DNA from: Pseudophaeobacter leonis
GTDB lineage: Bacteria > Pseudomonadota > Alphaproteobacteria > Rhodobacterales > Rhodobacteraceae
Direction of reading: 5' to 3'
Length of the DNA: 64,000 bases
Assembly (NCBI RefSeq): GCF_002087335.1
Contig: NZ_MWVJ01000008.1
Coordinates: forward strand, 62,001 to 126,000
In this document: in pieces, positions 1 to 8,091 of the stretch
Layout: the number at the start of each line of letters is the position of its first letter
How positions within the stretch are numbered: position 1 is the first letter of the stretch
Notes under the pieces: model-generated
The model's input: only the letters and a program-made list of their open reading frames with translations
The model's database searches: none
What the model was told of the DNA's origin: nothing
Program-made: the position numbers and the translations under genes

Positions 1-1
1 C

Positions 2-85
2 GGGCTGACCATTGATCTGCGCCCGCCGCTGCAGGTGCGGCAATCTTTTGTGGCCCGCCATGCGGAATTGCTGAGCCAGCTCTGA
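2..85 (+). CDS. 3' end of an unidentified gene
   Basis: An open frame enters from the left edge and ends with TGA at 83-85, giving a 27-residue C-terminal tail (ending HAELLSQL). It is too short to assign to a family. The next gene lies on the opposite strand and converges with it. Only the frame and codon use, which resembles the neighbours, support that it is coding. Confidence 0.4.
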   Translation, partial: GLTIDLRPPLQVRQSFVARHAELLSQL

Positions 86-133
86 GTAAGGGGCCAACAC
101 CCTAACCGGCCAACACATCAAGGGGCCGGCGCT

Positions 134-1273
134 TTACGGTGCCGCCTCGCGCCGTTTGTTCAGGGGGGCCTCAACAAAGCCAGCCTGGCCACCCACGCCT
201 TTGTCCGTCAGGATCTGGTCGCGTTCTGCCTCGCTCAGCATCTTCCAACGGGCTGTTTCAGAGATAAAGCCGCCTCGTGCCAGATTTTCGCCGATAACCT
301 GATGGTTCAATTCACCAAAGCTCAACCGGCTGGATTTTTGTTTGGACTTGGGCACCCATTCGGCGCGCAGTCCCCCACTCACCAGCGGTGTGCGCGCACA
401 AAAGCTCTCGACATGTTTTGCCAGCAGATTATTGGCCCCCGAGCGGCGCCGCAGGATCATCGCGACCTCCTGGTCAGCGCGTCCCACCATGGCAAAGAGA
501 TGCAAGGCAGATCCATCCGCCGCGATAACCTTTTTGGCCGCCTTGTAACGTGCGATCTGATCGCTGAGGCTGTGCTCCTGCGGGTGAAAGATCTCGTATC
601 CTTCGGCCTCAAGCAGCGTTTCGAGCTGCTCTTCGCCCAGCAATCCGCCCTTGCCCAACCCGAGTTTTGACCGCGAGATATAAATCTTTTCCGCGCCTTC
701 GGCCGGGATATCAGTGGCAAAACGGTCATGCACCGAACGACGGAACCTGCGCGTGCCCTCGGTGATCTTACCCAGTCCAAACCCCTGCCCCGGCACCACC
801 AGCTCTTCTACGCGGGTGGGCTGCGCTGCCACGTGGATCGGCAGGTCGGTGCCAAACAGAGCGAGAAAATCGCGATGAAAGCCGCGCACCTCACTGCCCA
901 CTTTCGGCCGTTGGGGAATAAAGAGGATGCCCTGAATGTCATCTTCGACACTGGGCAAAGCCCACAAACGCGAGGAGCTTTCCACCAGAAAATGCCCAAA
1001 ATGCGCCCACAGCACCCCACCCCAAAGCCAGCGCCCCTCAAGGGTCTGCTTGATCTTTCTTGGCGGCCCGGGCTCGGTGGTAATCGGGCGAAACTTGCGC
1101 CAGAGTGCGGCCTCCGGGCAATAGCTTCCGTCCGAGTAGAGCACCCCGGCCGGCTGGACCAGAGCACTGATCACCGGCGGCACAACGCAGGCATCCGCCA
1201 GCGTCAGTATCTGCTCGGACCAACCGCCAGCGGGCAGCGGCTGATCATCCGGATTACTGGCGCTGTCTGACAA
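134..1273 (-). CDS. Glycosyltransferase family 61 (DUF563) protein
   Basis: A 379-residue soluble protein resembling the DUF563/GT61 family, which transfers sugars during capsule, LPS or glycan assembly. The family-like core is present: GGVLWAHFGHFLVESSSRLW near residues 84-103, a central YISRSKLG stretch, and a C-terminal half with ADGSALHLFAMV. No signal peptide or membrane segment is seen. The only start in frame after an upstream stop is TTG at 1273, so start use is weak. It begins 9 bases after the regA stop and may be read through from regA. The acceptor is unknown. The family call is from residue patterns; the role is inferred. Confidence 0.75.
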   Translation of the reverse strand: MSDSASNPDDQPLPAGGWSEQILTLADACVVPPVISALVQPAGVLYSDGSYCPEAALWRKFRPITTEPGPPRKIKQTLEGRWLWGGVLWAHFGHFLVESSSRLWALPSVEDDIQGILFIPQRPKVGSEVRGFHRDFLALFGTDLPIHVAAQPTRVEELVVPGQGFGLGKITEGTRRFRRSVHDRFATDIPAEGAEKIYISRSKLGLGKGGLLGEEQLETLLEAEGYEIFHPQEHSLSDQIARYKAAKKVIAADGSALHLFAMVGRADQEVAMILRRRSGANNLLAKHVESFCARTPLVSGGLRAEWVPKSKQKSSRLSFGELNHQVIGENLARGGFISETARWKMLSEAERDQILTDKGVGGQAGFVEAPLNKRREAAP

Positions 1274-1282
1274 TCTGTATCT

Positions 1283-1837
1283 CTATTTCGGGCTGCGTTT
1301 TGCCAAAATACGCTGCAACGTCCGACGGTGCATGTTCAGGCGTCGCGCGGTCTCTGACACATTGCGATCACACAGCTCGTAGATGCGCTGGATATGTTCC
1401 CACCGCACCCGGTCTGCACTCATCGGGTTTTCCGGCGGCGGCGGCAGTTCGTCATCGCCGCTCAGCAGTGCATTCATGATATCTGCCGCATCTGCCGGTT
1501 TTGAGAGATAATCCGTCGCGCCAATTTTGACCGCCGCCACTGCTGTGGGAATCGCGCCATAGCCGGTCAGGACCACAACCCGGCTGTCGGGGCGTTTTTC
1601 GCGCAGCACCTCAACCACATCGAGGCCATTGCCATCCTCCAGCCGCAGATCCACCACCGCAAAGGCCGGGGGCCGTGCGGCTGCGATGGCACGACCACCT
1701 GCAACTGAGCCGGCTGTTTCTACTTCAAAACCGCGTTTTTCCATGGCCTTGGCCAGACGACGCAAAAAGGGTTCATCATCATCAACGAGCAAAAGGGACT
1801 TGTCCGGCCCAATTTCCTGCAGGGCATTTTCGGCCAT
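1283..1837 (-). CDS. regA: Redox response regulator RegA (ActR/PrrA)
   Basis: DNA-binding response regulator of the global RegBA redox system, which controls respiration, photosynthesis, carbon and nitrogen fixation genes in Rhodobacterales. The 184-residue protein has a receiver domain with acidic pocket VDDD and the phospho-acceptor Asp63 in VVDLRLEDG, then a proline linker (DDELPPPPENP) typical of RegA. It ends in a Fis-type helix-turn-helix, NVSETARRLNMHRRTLQRIL. ATG at 1837 is chosen over upstream starts because a GGCGGAGAA ribosome-binding site precedes it. It lies downstream of senC on the same strand and opposite regB, the usual regB/senC-regA arrangement. Confidence 0.95.
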   Translation of the reverse strand: MAENALQEIGPDKSLLLVDDDEPFLRRLAKAMEKRGFEVETAGSVAGGRAIAAARPPAFAVVDLRLEDGNGLDVVEVLREKRPDSRVVVLTGYGAIPTAVAAVKIGATDYLSKPADAADIMNALLSGDDELPPPPENPMSADRVRWEHIQRIYELCDRNVSETARRLNMHRRTLQRILAKRSPK

Positions 1838-1919
1838 GACCGGTTCTCCGCCTATTCCACGCACATTGTTGAATTCGATATTAGCGACCCTGACTAGAAG
1901 GTCAAACCACTCGTTCTAT

Positions 1920-2540
1920 TTACATATTGTCGACAAAGCAGCTGACCTTGTCCGCGACCTGCTCTGGTGTCTCGTCCCGGCGGAAGAAATCAACAAATCC
2001 CACCTCGGGCAACACCAGATAGGCAAAGGTCGAATGATCAACCAGATAATAGTCTTCATCGCCGGGCTGGCGTTTGAAATAGGTCTTGTAGGCACGGCTG
2101 GCGGCCTTGACCTGCTCAAGCGATCCGGTGAGGCCAATCATCTTTTCATGCATGTTGTAGGCAAAATCGCCCACCACTTCGGGAGTGTCCCGCTCGGGGT
2201 CGATTGAAATGAACACAGGCGCGGTGCTGATGCCGCGCTCGGCCAGCAGATCGACGGCCTCGGCATTGCGCGACACATCCATGGGGCAGATATCGGGGCA
2301 AAAGGTATAGCCAAAATACAAAAGCGACGGCTCGGTAAAGACGTCCTTGTCGGTCACGGTCTCGCCCTTGGCATTTACCAACTCAAAGGGGCCACCAATC
2401 GCGCCAGAGCCGCCCGCAACGGTACTGCTGCGACACTGGGCAAACTGGTCCTGCGGCGCACCACCACGGGTGATCAGCCAGGTGCCGCCGGCCAGGGCTG
2501 CGACAAAGAGAATGGCGAGAATTGAATAGAGGCGCGTCAT
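1920..2540 (-). CDS. senC: SCO1/SenC copper chaperone for cytochrome oxidase
   Basis: A membrane-anchored periplasmic SCO1/SenC protein of 206 residues needed for copper delivery to cytochrome oxidase CuA/CuB sites. It shows an N-terminal transmembrane anchor (residues about 5-23), a thioredoxin-like fold, the copper-binding CPDIC motif (Cys81, Cys85) and the third ligand His169 in VDHSTF. All three ligands are intact. ATG at 2540 is used because it begins the anchor. The gene diverges from regB across 167 bases, which must carry both promoters, and is followed by regA, as in other Rhodobacterales. Confidence 0.95.
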   Translation of the reverse strand: MTRLYSILAILFVAALAGGTWLITRGGAPQDQFAQCRSSTVAGGSGAIGGPFELVNAKGETVTDKDVFTEPSLLYFGYTFCPDICPMDVSRNAEAVDLLAERGISTAPVFISIDPERDTPEVVGDFAYNMHEKMIGLTGSLEQVKAASRAYKTYFKRQPGDEDYYLVDHSTFAYLVLPEVGFVDFFRRDETPEQVADKVSCFVDNM

Positions 2541-2693
2541 GTGATCACACTTTATGTTGGAGGAGGACAGTTGATCGTTTCCGCCGCCAGACCTATCAAG
2601 AAACTCAGGCAATGCAACCAACCCCAGTGCAACTCAATGTCACAGGTGCGCGAGCCTGCCTGACCAGCCCCCATGCCACGGGAGACATACAGA

Positions 2694-2711
2694 ATGAGCG
2701 ATACAGCATGA
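2694..2711 (+). other. Five-codon mini-ORF abutting the regB start
   Basis: ATG AGC GAT ACA GCA TGA encodes MSDTA, and its stop overlaps the regB ATG (ATGA at 2708-2711). The regB start itself reads ATGAGTGATAC, so this is a near-copy of the regB start. It could be a translational coupling leader or a relic of a 14-base duplication. There is no direct evidence of translation. Confidence 0.3.
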
Positions 2712-4099
2712 GTGATACTCAATTTGGCCTGATGCAGGGGCAAGAACGCAGCCATTGGATTCGTCTGCGAACCCTGATCGTTCTGCGTTGGGTCGCCATC
2801 GCCGGTCAGCTTATCGCGATCACCGTGGCGCAGCAGCTCTATAACCTGCAACTGGAGCTTGGGCTGTGCCTCCTGGCTGTTGGCATCTCGGTCATCAGCA
2901 ATCTGCTGGCGATTTTTGTCTTTCCCGAGAACAAACGTCTCTCAGAGTTTGAAAACTTTCTGATGGTGCTGTTTGACCTGCTGCAACTTGGGTTCCTGCT
3001 CTATCTCACAGGGGGGCTGAACAATCCCTTTGCGCTGCTGGTGCTGGCGCCCGTTACCATTTCTGCCGCCATGATGGGGCTGCGCTCAACCCTGCTAATT
3101 GGCGGCACAGCCATCATTCTGGTCACGCTCATGGCTGAGTTCCACCTGCCGCTGCGCACCGCACAGGGGTTTATCCTGCGCATTCCGGATGTCTTTATCT
3201 TTGGCAACTGGACCGCCATTGTTATCGCCATTCTGTTTATCGGTGCCTATTCCTTTCGCATCAGCGCCGAGATGCGGCGCATGTCCGATGCTGTGGCCGC
3301 GACGCAGCTGGCGCTGTCGCGCGAACAGAAGCTTACCGATCTTGGTGGCGTGGTGGCCGCAGCGGCGCACGAGCTGGGCACGCCATTGGCAACCATCAAG
3401 CTGGCCAGTGGCGAGTTGATCGAAGAGCTGGAGGATCAGCCAGACCTGCGTGAGGATGCCGTTCTCATTCGCGAGCAGGCCGACCGGTGTCGCGTCATTC
3501 TGCGCGACATGGGCCGGGCCGGCAAAGACGACCTGCATCCGCGACAGGCGCCGCTCTCGACCGTGATCCATGAGGCTGCCGAGCCGCATCTGAATCGCGG
3601 CAAAGAGATCATCTTTGAAGAAGGACCGCTGGAGGATGGCAGTTTTCAGCAGCCCACGATCCTGCGCAAACCGGAAATCAGCCATGGTCTGCGCAACCTG
3701 GTGCAAAACGCGGTGGATTTTTCCCGAACCACCGTATGGATCAATGCCGCCTGGAACGACGATTGGATCTGCCTGCATATCCATGATGACGGCCGTGGCT
3801 TTCCGCCGCACCTGCTGGGCCGTATCGGCGATCCCTTTATGCGGCGGCGGCGCAGTGAAAATGACCGAAAGCAACGCCCGGAGTATCAGGGCATGGGTTT
3901 GGGATTGTTCATCGCCAAAACCCTGCTAGAGCGTACAGGTGCCGAGCTGAAATTCTCCAACGGAGCCAACCAACCCCTGCCGCATCCGCAGGATCGCCGC
4001 GGCGCCATCGTTGTGGTATCCTGGCCACGAGACAAAATTGACGCACTGGTCGGAGAGAACGCCGTCCCAACGGGGCAAAATAAATGGATAGAAGTTTAA
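2708..4099 (+). CDS. regB: Redox sensor histidine kinase RegB (PrrB/ActS)
   Basis: Membrane sensor kinase that phosphorylates RegA when the quinone pool and cysteine redox state signal low oxygen. The 463-residue protein has six hydrophobic segments between residues about 25 and 185, including the quinone-sensing heptad GGLNNPF (102-108). The H-box AAAAHELGTPL has the phospho-donor His221, the redox-active Cys261 follows in DRCRVILRD, and an HATPase domain contains the N, G1 and G2 boxes (NLVQNAVDFS, DDGRGF, GMGLGLFIAK). Every sensing residue known in RegB is present. ATG 2708 fits the family N-terminus; longer upstream reading into senC lacks support. Confidence 0.95.
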   Translation: MSDTQFGLMQGQERSHWIRLRTLIVLRWVAIAGQLIAITVAQQLYNLQLELGLCLLAVGISVISNLLAIFVFPENKRLSEFENFLMVLFDLLQLGFLLYLTGGLNNPFALLVLAPVTISAAMMGLRSTLLIGGTAIILVTLMAEFHLPLRTAQGFILRIPDVFIFGNWTAIVIAILFIGAYSFRISAEMRRMSDAVAATQLALSREQKLTDLGGVVAAAAHELGTPLATIKLASGELIEELEDQPDLREDAVLIREQADRCRVILRDMGRAGKDDLHPRQAPLSTVIHEAAEPHLNRGKEIIFEEGPLEDGSFQQPTILRKPEISHGLRNLVQNAVDFSRTTVWINAAWNDDWICLHIHDDGRGFPPHLLGRIGDPFMRRRRSENDRKQRPEYQGMGLGLFIAKTLLERTGAELKFSNGANQPLPHPQDRRGAIVVVSWPRDKIDALVGENAVPTGQNKWIEV

Positions 4100-4121
4100 C
4101 TATTCACTTTTCGGTAATCAA

Positions 4122-4137
4122 TTAAACTTGGGTTAAC
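4122..4137 (+). promoter_or_regulatory. CtrA-type full site upstream of divL
   Basis: TTAAACTTGGGTTAAC matches the CtrA consensus TTAA-N7-TTAAC exactly. It lies 52 bases before the divL start in the short regB-divL gap. DivL acts in the CckA-CtrA phosphorelay, so a feedback loop is plausible. Binding is inferred from the motif alone. Confidence 0.55.
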
Positions 4138-4188
4138 CATTTCTAGGTCACCATAGGGAAAAACGAGCACTGAAATAGGCAGGATAAA

Positions 4189-5745
4189 ATGCAGAACCTC
4201 ATCTCGATCGAGTGGTTGATGCTGGCCACACTTTGCTGCGCCACAGCTGCGGTAGCCGTGTGGTGGCTTTCGCCTGAACAAAGATCAAAGGGTATGGAGC
4301 AGGATTTGCTTATCGGAGACGGTCGCGCAGATGCGGTCTTCCTCTTTGATGATACCAGCTTGATCGGATGGTCTTCCGGTGCCCGCAAGTTCATCGGTGA
4401 ACATGCAGAGCATTTCAGCTGGAACATGCTGCGCGACCAATTGGCCCGCAACTACCCCGGCCTGCCGCAAAGCCCCGGCTTTCTCAAGGATGTCGGCCCG
4501 CTGGTTCTGTCAGGCACCGCCTCGGCTGAAAGCCGCGAAGCCCATTGCGAATGGATTGATGGCATCACCCGGGTCCAGCTGCGCCGCAGCACCCTGGAAG
4601 AACAGAACAAATCCCTGGATCAAGAGCTCACCACCCTGCGTGCCGCCGTGCATCAGGCGCCCTATCCTGTCTGGCTGCAATCTGAGGAAGGCGCCGTCAC
4701 CTGGTCGAACCTTGCCTATGACGATCTCAGCCACAAAATTCGCGGCCGTGACGCTGAATTCTCAGAACCCCTGTTCAACAACCTCGACGAACCCAAATCC
4801 AGCGGCAAGCCCGAGCGGATCTCGATCCCGATGCCGGAAAGCACCAAACGTCTGTGGTACAATATCTCCACCACCGAAACCGAGGCCGGCTGGCTGTGTC
4901 ATGCGGTGGATGTAAACGCCGTTGTCGACGCCGAAGTCGCCCAGCGCAACTTTGTGCAGACCCTGGCCAAAACCTTTGCGCAGCTGTCCATCGGGCTGGC
5001 GATTTTTGACCGGAACCGCCAGCTGGTGCTGTTCAATCCCGTATTGATCGACCTCACTGCCCTGCCTTCCGGCTTTCTCAGCTCACGCCCGACGCTGATG
5101 ACCTTCTTTGACCGGCTGCGCGATCAGCGCATGATGCCCGAGCCAAAGAACTACTCCAGCTGGCGCCATCAGATCGAAGACCTGCTCGAAGCCGCCGCCG
5201 AAGGCCGCTATCAGGAAACCTGGTCTTTGCCCTCGGGCTCTGTCTATTCCGTCTCCGGGCGCCCCCACCCCGATGGCGCCATTGCCTTTCTGTTTGAAGA
5301 CATCACCGCCGAAGTCACCCTGACACGCCAGTTCCGCTCAGAGCTGGAAATGGGTCAGTCGATCATGGACCAGATGGGCGAAGCCATTGCTGTCTTTGCC
5401 AATGACGGCACCATGACCTTCTCCAACGAGACCTACCACGCGCTGTGGAAAATGGATCCTGATGCCAGCTTTGCCAAGGTCTCGATCATGGATGCGGCCC
5501 GGATCTGGCAGGATACCTGCAGCGCCACGCCCGTCTGGGGCGAAATCCGCGACTTTGTTGCCGGCAGCGAAGCGCGCACCCCCTGGTGGTCACGGGTGCA
5601 GTTGCGCGACGGCACGCCCCTGTTGTGCAAGGTCTCGGCAATCCAGAACGGCGCCACCATGGTGAGTTTTCAGGCACCAGAACCCGGCCTGCCCCCTGTT
5701 GAGCAACAAAGGTTCGCCATCACAGATCAAGGCGGCTCTGCCTGA
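4189..5745 (+). CDS. divL: PAS-domain protein, kinase-less DivL orthologue
   Basis: A 518-residue protein with one N-terminal membrane anchor (residues about 8-26), a coiled stretch near 125-140 and tandem PAS folds to the C-terminus (for example around 140-220, 245-370 and 385-500). There is no HisKA or HATPase domain. Its place directly before tsaE-APH-nucleotidyltransferase-addB-addA-trxA is where Caulobacter and rhizobia carry divL, the atypical kinase that tunes CckA-CtrA. Rhodobacter capsulatus DivL is also described as a PAS protein controlling CtrA and gene transfer agent. Orthology is therefore inferred mainly from synteny and domain content. Confidence 0.7.
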   Translation: MQNLISIEWLMLATLCCATAAVAVWWLSPEQRSKGMEQDLLIGDGRADAVFLFDDTSLIGWSSGARKFIGEHAEHFSWNMLRDQLARNYPGLPQSPGFLKDVGPLVLSGTASAESREAHCEWIDGITRVQLRRSTLEEQNKSLDQELTTLRAAVHQAPYPVWLQSEEGAVTWSNLAYDDLSHKIRGRDAEFSEPLFNNLDEPKSSGKPERISIPMPESTKRLWYNISTTETEAGWLCHAVDVNAVVDAEVAQRNFVQTLAKTFAQLSIGLAIFDRNRQLVLFNPVLIDLTALPSGFLSSRPTLMTFFDRLRDQRMMPEPKNYSSWRHQIEDLLEAAAEGRYQETWSLPSGSVYSVSGRPHPDGAIAFLFEDITAEVTLTRQFRSELEMGQSIMDQMGEAIAVFANDGTMTFSNETYHALWKMDPDASFAKVSIMDAARIWQDTCSATPVWGEIRDFVAGSEARTPWWSRVQLRDGTPLLCKVSAIQNGATMVSFQAPEPGLPPVEQQRFAITDQGGSA

Positions 5746-5783
5746 TTTTCGCACCAAGTGCGATCAAAGGCCGACCTAACCTG

Positions 5784-5815
5784 AGGGCGCAATCAACAGC
5801 CAGTGATTGCGCCCT
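5784..5815 (+). terminator. Stem-loop after divL
   Basis: A perfect 12-base inverted repeat (AGGGCGCAATCA at 5784-5795 and its complement at 5804-5815) encloses an 8-base loop between divL and tsaE. Only a short T tract follows, so termination may be partial. Confidence 0.5.
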
Positions 5816-5856
5816 TCGCGCTTGCAGCGGCTGCCTGCCAAAGGCATTGTGCAGCC

Positions 5857-6414
5857 ATGAGCAAAAGCCCCTCTCCAGACCATTCTGACCTCCGAAATTC
5901 GCATGGAGCAACGAGTCCGTTTTCCTGCTGGCTTTCCTCTCCCGAGGAGACCACCCGGCTGGCGCAGCAGATTGCCGCGCGATTGCAGCCCGGGGACTGC
6001 CTGCTGCTTGAGGGACCGATTGGCGCCGGCAAGACCCATTTTGCCCGCAGTCTGATCCAGTCCCTGATGACCAGTCCCGAAGACGTCCCCTCGCCGACCT
6101 TCACCCTTGTGCAGACCTATGATGTTGCCGGCACAGAGCTGTGGCATGCCGACCTCTACCGGCTCTCATCTTTGGAAGAAATCGAAGAGCTGGGCCTCAC
6201 CGAGGCCTTTGACGACGCGATCTGCCTGATAGAATGGCCCGACAGGTTGGCCGAGCTGACCCCTTCCCACGCGCTGCACATTGCCCTGGCGCTGGAGTCT
6301 GATCTGGACGCAGACCATGAGGACCGCCGCCACCTGACCCTGACCTGGAGCGACGCCAAATGGCAAAACCGCCTGCGAGGCATTATCCGTGAGGCATCCA
6401 ATGAGCAGTCGTGA
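5857..6414 (+). CDS. tsaE: tRNA threonylcarbamoyladenosine ATPase TsaE (YjeE)
   Basis: P-loop ATPase that works with TsaB/TsaD to make t6A37 on ANN-decoding tRNAs. The 185-residue protein has Walker A GPIGAGKTHFAR (about residues 53-64), the TsaE signature SPTFTLVQTY with a following HADLYRL, and the LIEWPDRL motif. The N-terminal ~30 residues are a nonconserved tail. ATG at 5857 follows the divL stem-loop. The end overlaps the next gene by 14 bases, indicating one translation-coupled operon through to addA. Confidence 0.93.
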   Translation: MSKSPSPDHSDLRNSHGATSPFSCWLSSPEETTRLAQQIAARLQPGDCLLLEGPIGAGKTHFARSLIQSLMTSPEDVPSPTFTLVQTYDVAGTELWHADLYRLSSLEEIEELGLTEAFDDAICLIEWPDRLAELTPSHALHIALALESDLDADHEDRRHLTLTWSDAKWQNRLRGIIREASNEQS

Positions 6415-7399
6415 CAGCCAAATCACCGCGTTTTTGCAGCAAACCGGCCGGGGCGACTGGAGTAGCGCTGTCCTGGCCGGGGATGCCTCGGCGCGCCGCT
6501 ACGAGCGCCTGACCAGCCCGGATGGCCGCTCCCTGGTGCTGATGGATGCGCCGCCTGACACCGGCGAGGATATTCGCCCCTTTGTCCGTATCGCCAATAT
6601 CCTGCGCGCCCAGGGTGTCAGCGCCCCTGCGATCATTGCGGAAGATGCGGCAAACGGGTTTTTGCTGACCGAGGATCTTGGCAACGCGCAGTTCTATGAC
6701 GTCATCGCCGCCGACCCCCGTCAGGAACAGGCTCTGTACGCGCTGGCCACCGATCTTTTGGTCCACCTGCATCAGGCCCCAACACCCGAGCTAGAGCCGC
6801 TTGGCCCCCGTGCCATGGCCGAGCTGTCATCGCTGGTGATTGCCCGCTATTGCGGCGCGATTCACGGCGCTCCAGATCCGGACATGCAACAGCGGTTTGA
6901 AAACCAGTTCGAGGATATCCTGCGCCAGACAGTCCGCGGCGATATGGTCTTTGTGCACCGGGATTTTCACGTGCAAAACCTGATGTGGCTGCCCGAGCGC
7001 GACGGGTTGGCCCGTGTCGGCGTGATTGATTTTCAGGACGCCCGCATTGGCCACCCCGCCTATGATCTGGTCTCGCTGCTGCAGGACGCGCGCCGCGATG
7101 TCCCCGCCGCAATCGAGATGCAGATGATCGAGCGCTATATTGCGGCGACTGGCGTCGACGCCTCCGGTTTTCGCAGCGCCTATGCGGTGATCGGTTTGCA
7201 GCGCACCCTGCGCATCCTTGGCGTCTTTGCCCGCCTGTCGCTGGATTATGGCAAATCTCAGTACCTGGATCTGATGCCACGGGTCTGGCGACATGTGATC
7301 AACGGGCTGGAGCATCCTGCGGTCGCGCCTCTGGCCGACTGGCTGCTGGCGGAACTGCCTGCCCCAACCGCCGACACCCTCGCAAAGCTGCGCCGATGA
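6401..7399 (+). CDS. amgK: Aminoglycoside-phosphotransferase-fold kinase, AmgK-like
   Basis: An APH-fold kinase of 332 residues. The catalytic motifs are present: HRDFHVQNLMW (about residues 188-198) and the metal-binding DFQDARIGHPAYDL. In Pseudomonas, amgK (N-acetylmuramate/N-acetylglucosamine anomeric kinase) sits beside murU, and here the next gene is a MurU-like nucleotidyltransferase. A role in peptidoglycan sugar recycling is therefore the best inference, not antibiotic resistance. It starts inside tsaE and ends with an ATGA overlap into the next gene. Confidence 0.8.
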   Translation: MSSRDSQITAFLQQTGRGDWSSAVLAGDASARRYERLTSPDGRSLVLMDAPPDTGEDIRPFVRIANILRAQGVSAPAIIAEDAANGFLLTEDLGNAQFYDVIAADPRQEQALYALATDLLVHLHQAPTPELEPLGPRAMAELSSLVIARYCGAIHGAPDPDMQQRFENQFEDILRQTVRGDMVFVHRDFHVQNLMWLPERDGLARVGVIDFQDARIGHPAYDLVSLLQDARRDVPAAIEMQMIERYIAATGVDASGFRSAYAVIGLQRTLRILGVFARLSLDYGKSQYLDLMPRVWRHVINGLEHPAVAPLADWLLAELPAPTADTLAKLRR

Positions 7400-8091
7400 A
7401 CAGCCCCGCCCCCCACAGTGCGATGTTGTTCGCCGCCGGCTTTGGCACCCGGATGAAGGCGCTGACGCGCAGCTGTCCCAAACCGATGATCCCGGTTGCA
7501 GGCAGGCCGCTGATTGATCACACGCTGGATTTGGCGCAGGCGATCCAGCCGCAGGTGATCGTCGCCAATCTGCACTACTTGCCCGAGATCCTCGAGGCAC
7601 ATCTGGCGCCAAAATCCGTACAGCTCAGTCATGAATCCCCAGAAGTGCTGAATACCGGTGGCGGGCTGCGTCACGCCTTGCCGCTGCTGGGCCGCGCTCC
7701 GGTTTATACCGCCAATACAGATGTGATCTGGAAGGGTATCAATCCTTTCCAGCTGGCCCGCGACAATTGGGATCCCGCCAGAATGGACGCGCTCCTGGTC
7801 TGTATTCCCAGTGCGCGCTGCCATGGTCGCATGGGTGCCGGGGATTTCTCGTGCGCAGCGGACGGGCGGCTCAGCCGGGGGGGGGATCTGGTTTATGGCG
7901 GCGTGCAGATCCTCAAGACAGACAGCCTGCATCGCATCAGCGACCAGGCGTTTTCGCTGAACCTGTTGTGGAACCAGATGGCCCGAAGCCAGCGTCTTTT
8001 TGCGGTGGAATACCCCGGTCACTGGTGCGATGTGGGTCACCCCGAAGGAATTGCCATCGCCGAGGATCTGATTGCCAATGACCTTGTTTGA
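7396..8091 (+). CDS. murU: Nucleotidyltransferase, MurU-like
   Basis: A 231-residue sugar-1-phosphate nucleotidyltransferase with the signature LFAAGFGTRMKALT...KPMIPVAGRPLIDH at residues about 11-42 and a metal-binding NTDVIW. It resembles MurU, which makes UDP-MurNAc from MurNAc-1-phosphate. Pairing with the upstream APH-fold kinase supports a cell-wall recycling bypass, though general NDP-sugar pyrophosphorylases look similar. Overlaps: ATGA with the kinase and 14 bases with addB. Confidence 0.8.
   Translation: MNSPAPHSAMLFAAGFGTRMKALTRSCPKPMIPVAGRPLIDHTLDLAQAIQPQVIVANLHYLPEILEAHLAPKSVQLSHESPEVLNTGGGLRHALPLLGRAPVYTANTDVIWKGINPFQLARDNWDPARMDALLVCIPSARCHGRMGAGDFSCAADGRLSRGGDLVYGGVQILKTDSLHRISDQAFSLNLLWNQMARSQRLFAVEYPGHWCDVGHPEGIAIAEDLIANDLV

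Noticed and set aside
6401-7399. Antibiotic-resistance aminoglycoside phosphotransferase
   Set aside because: The fold is shared, but the operon context and adjacent MurU-like gene point to a cell-wall sugar kinase.
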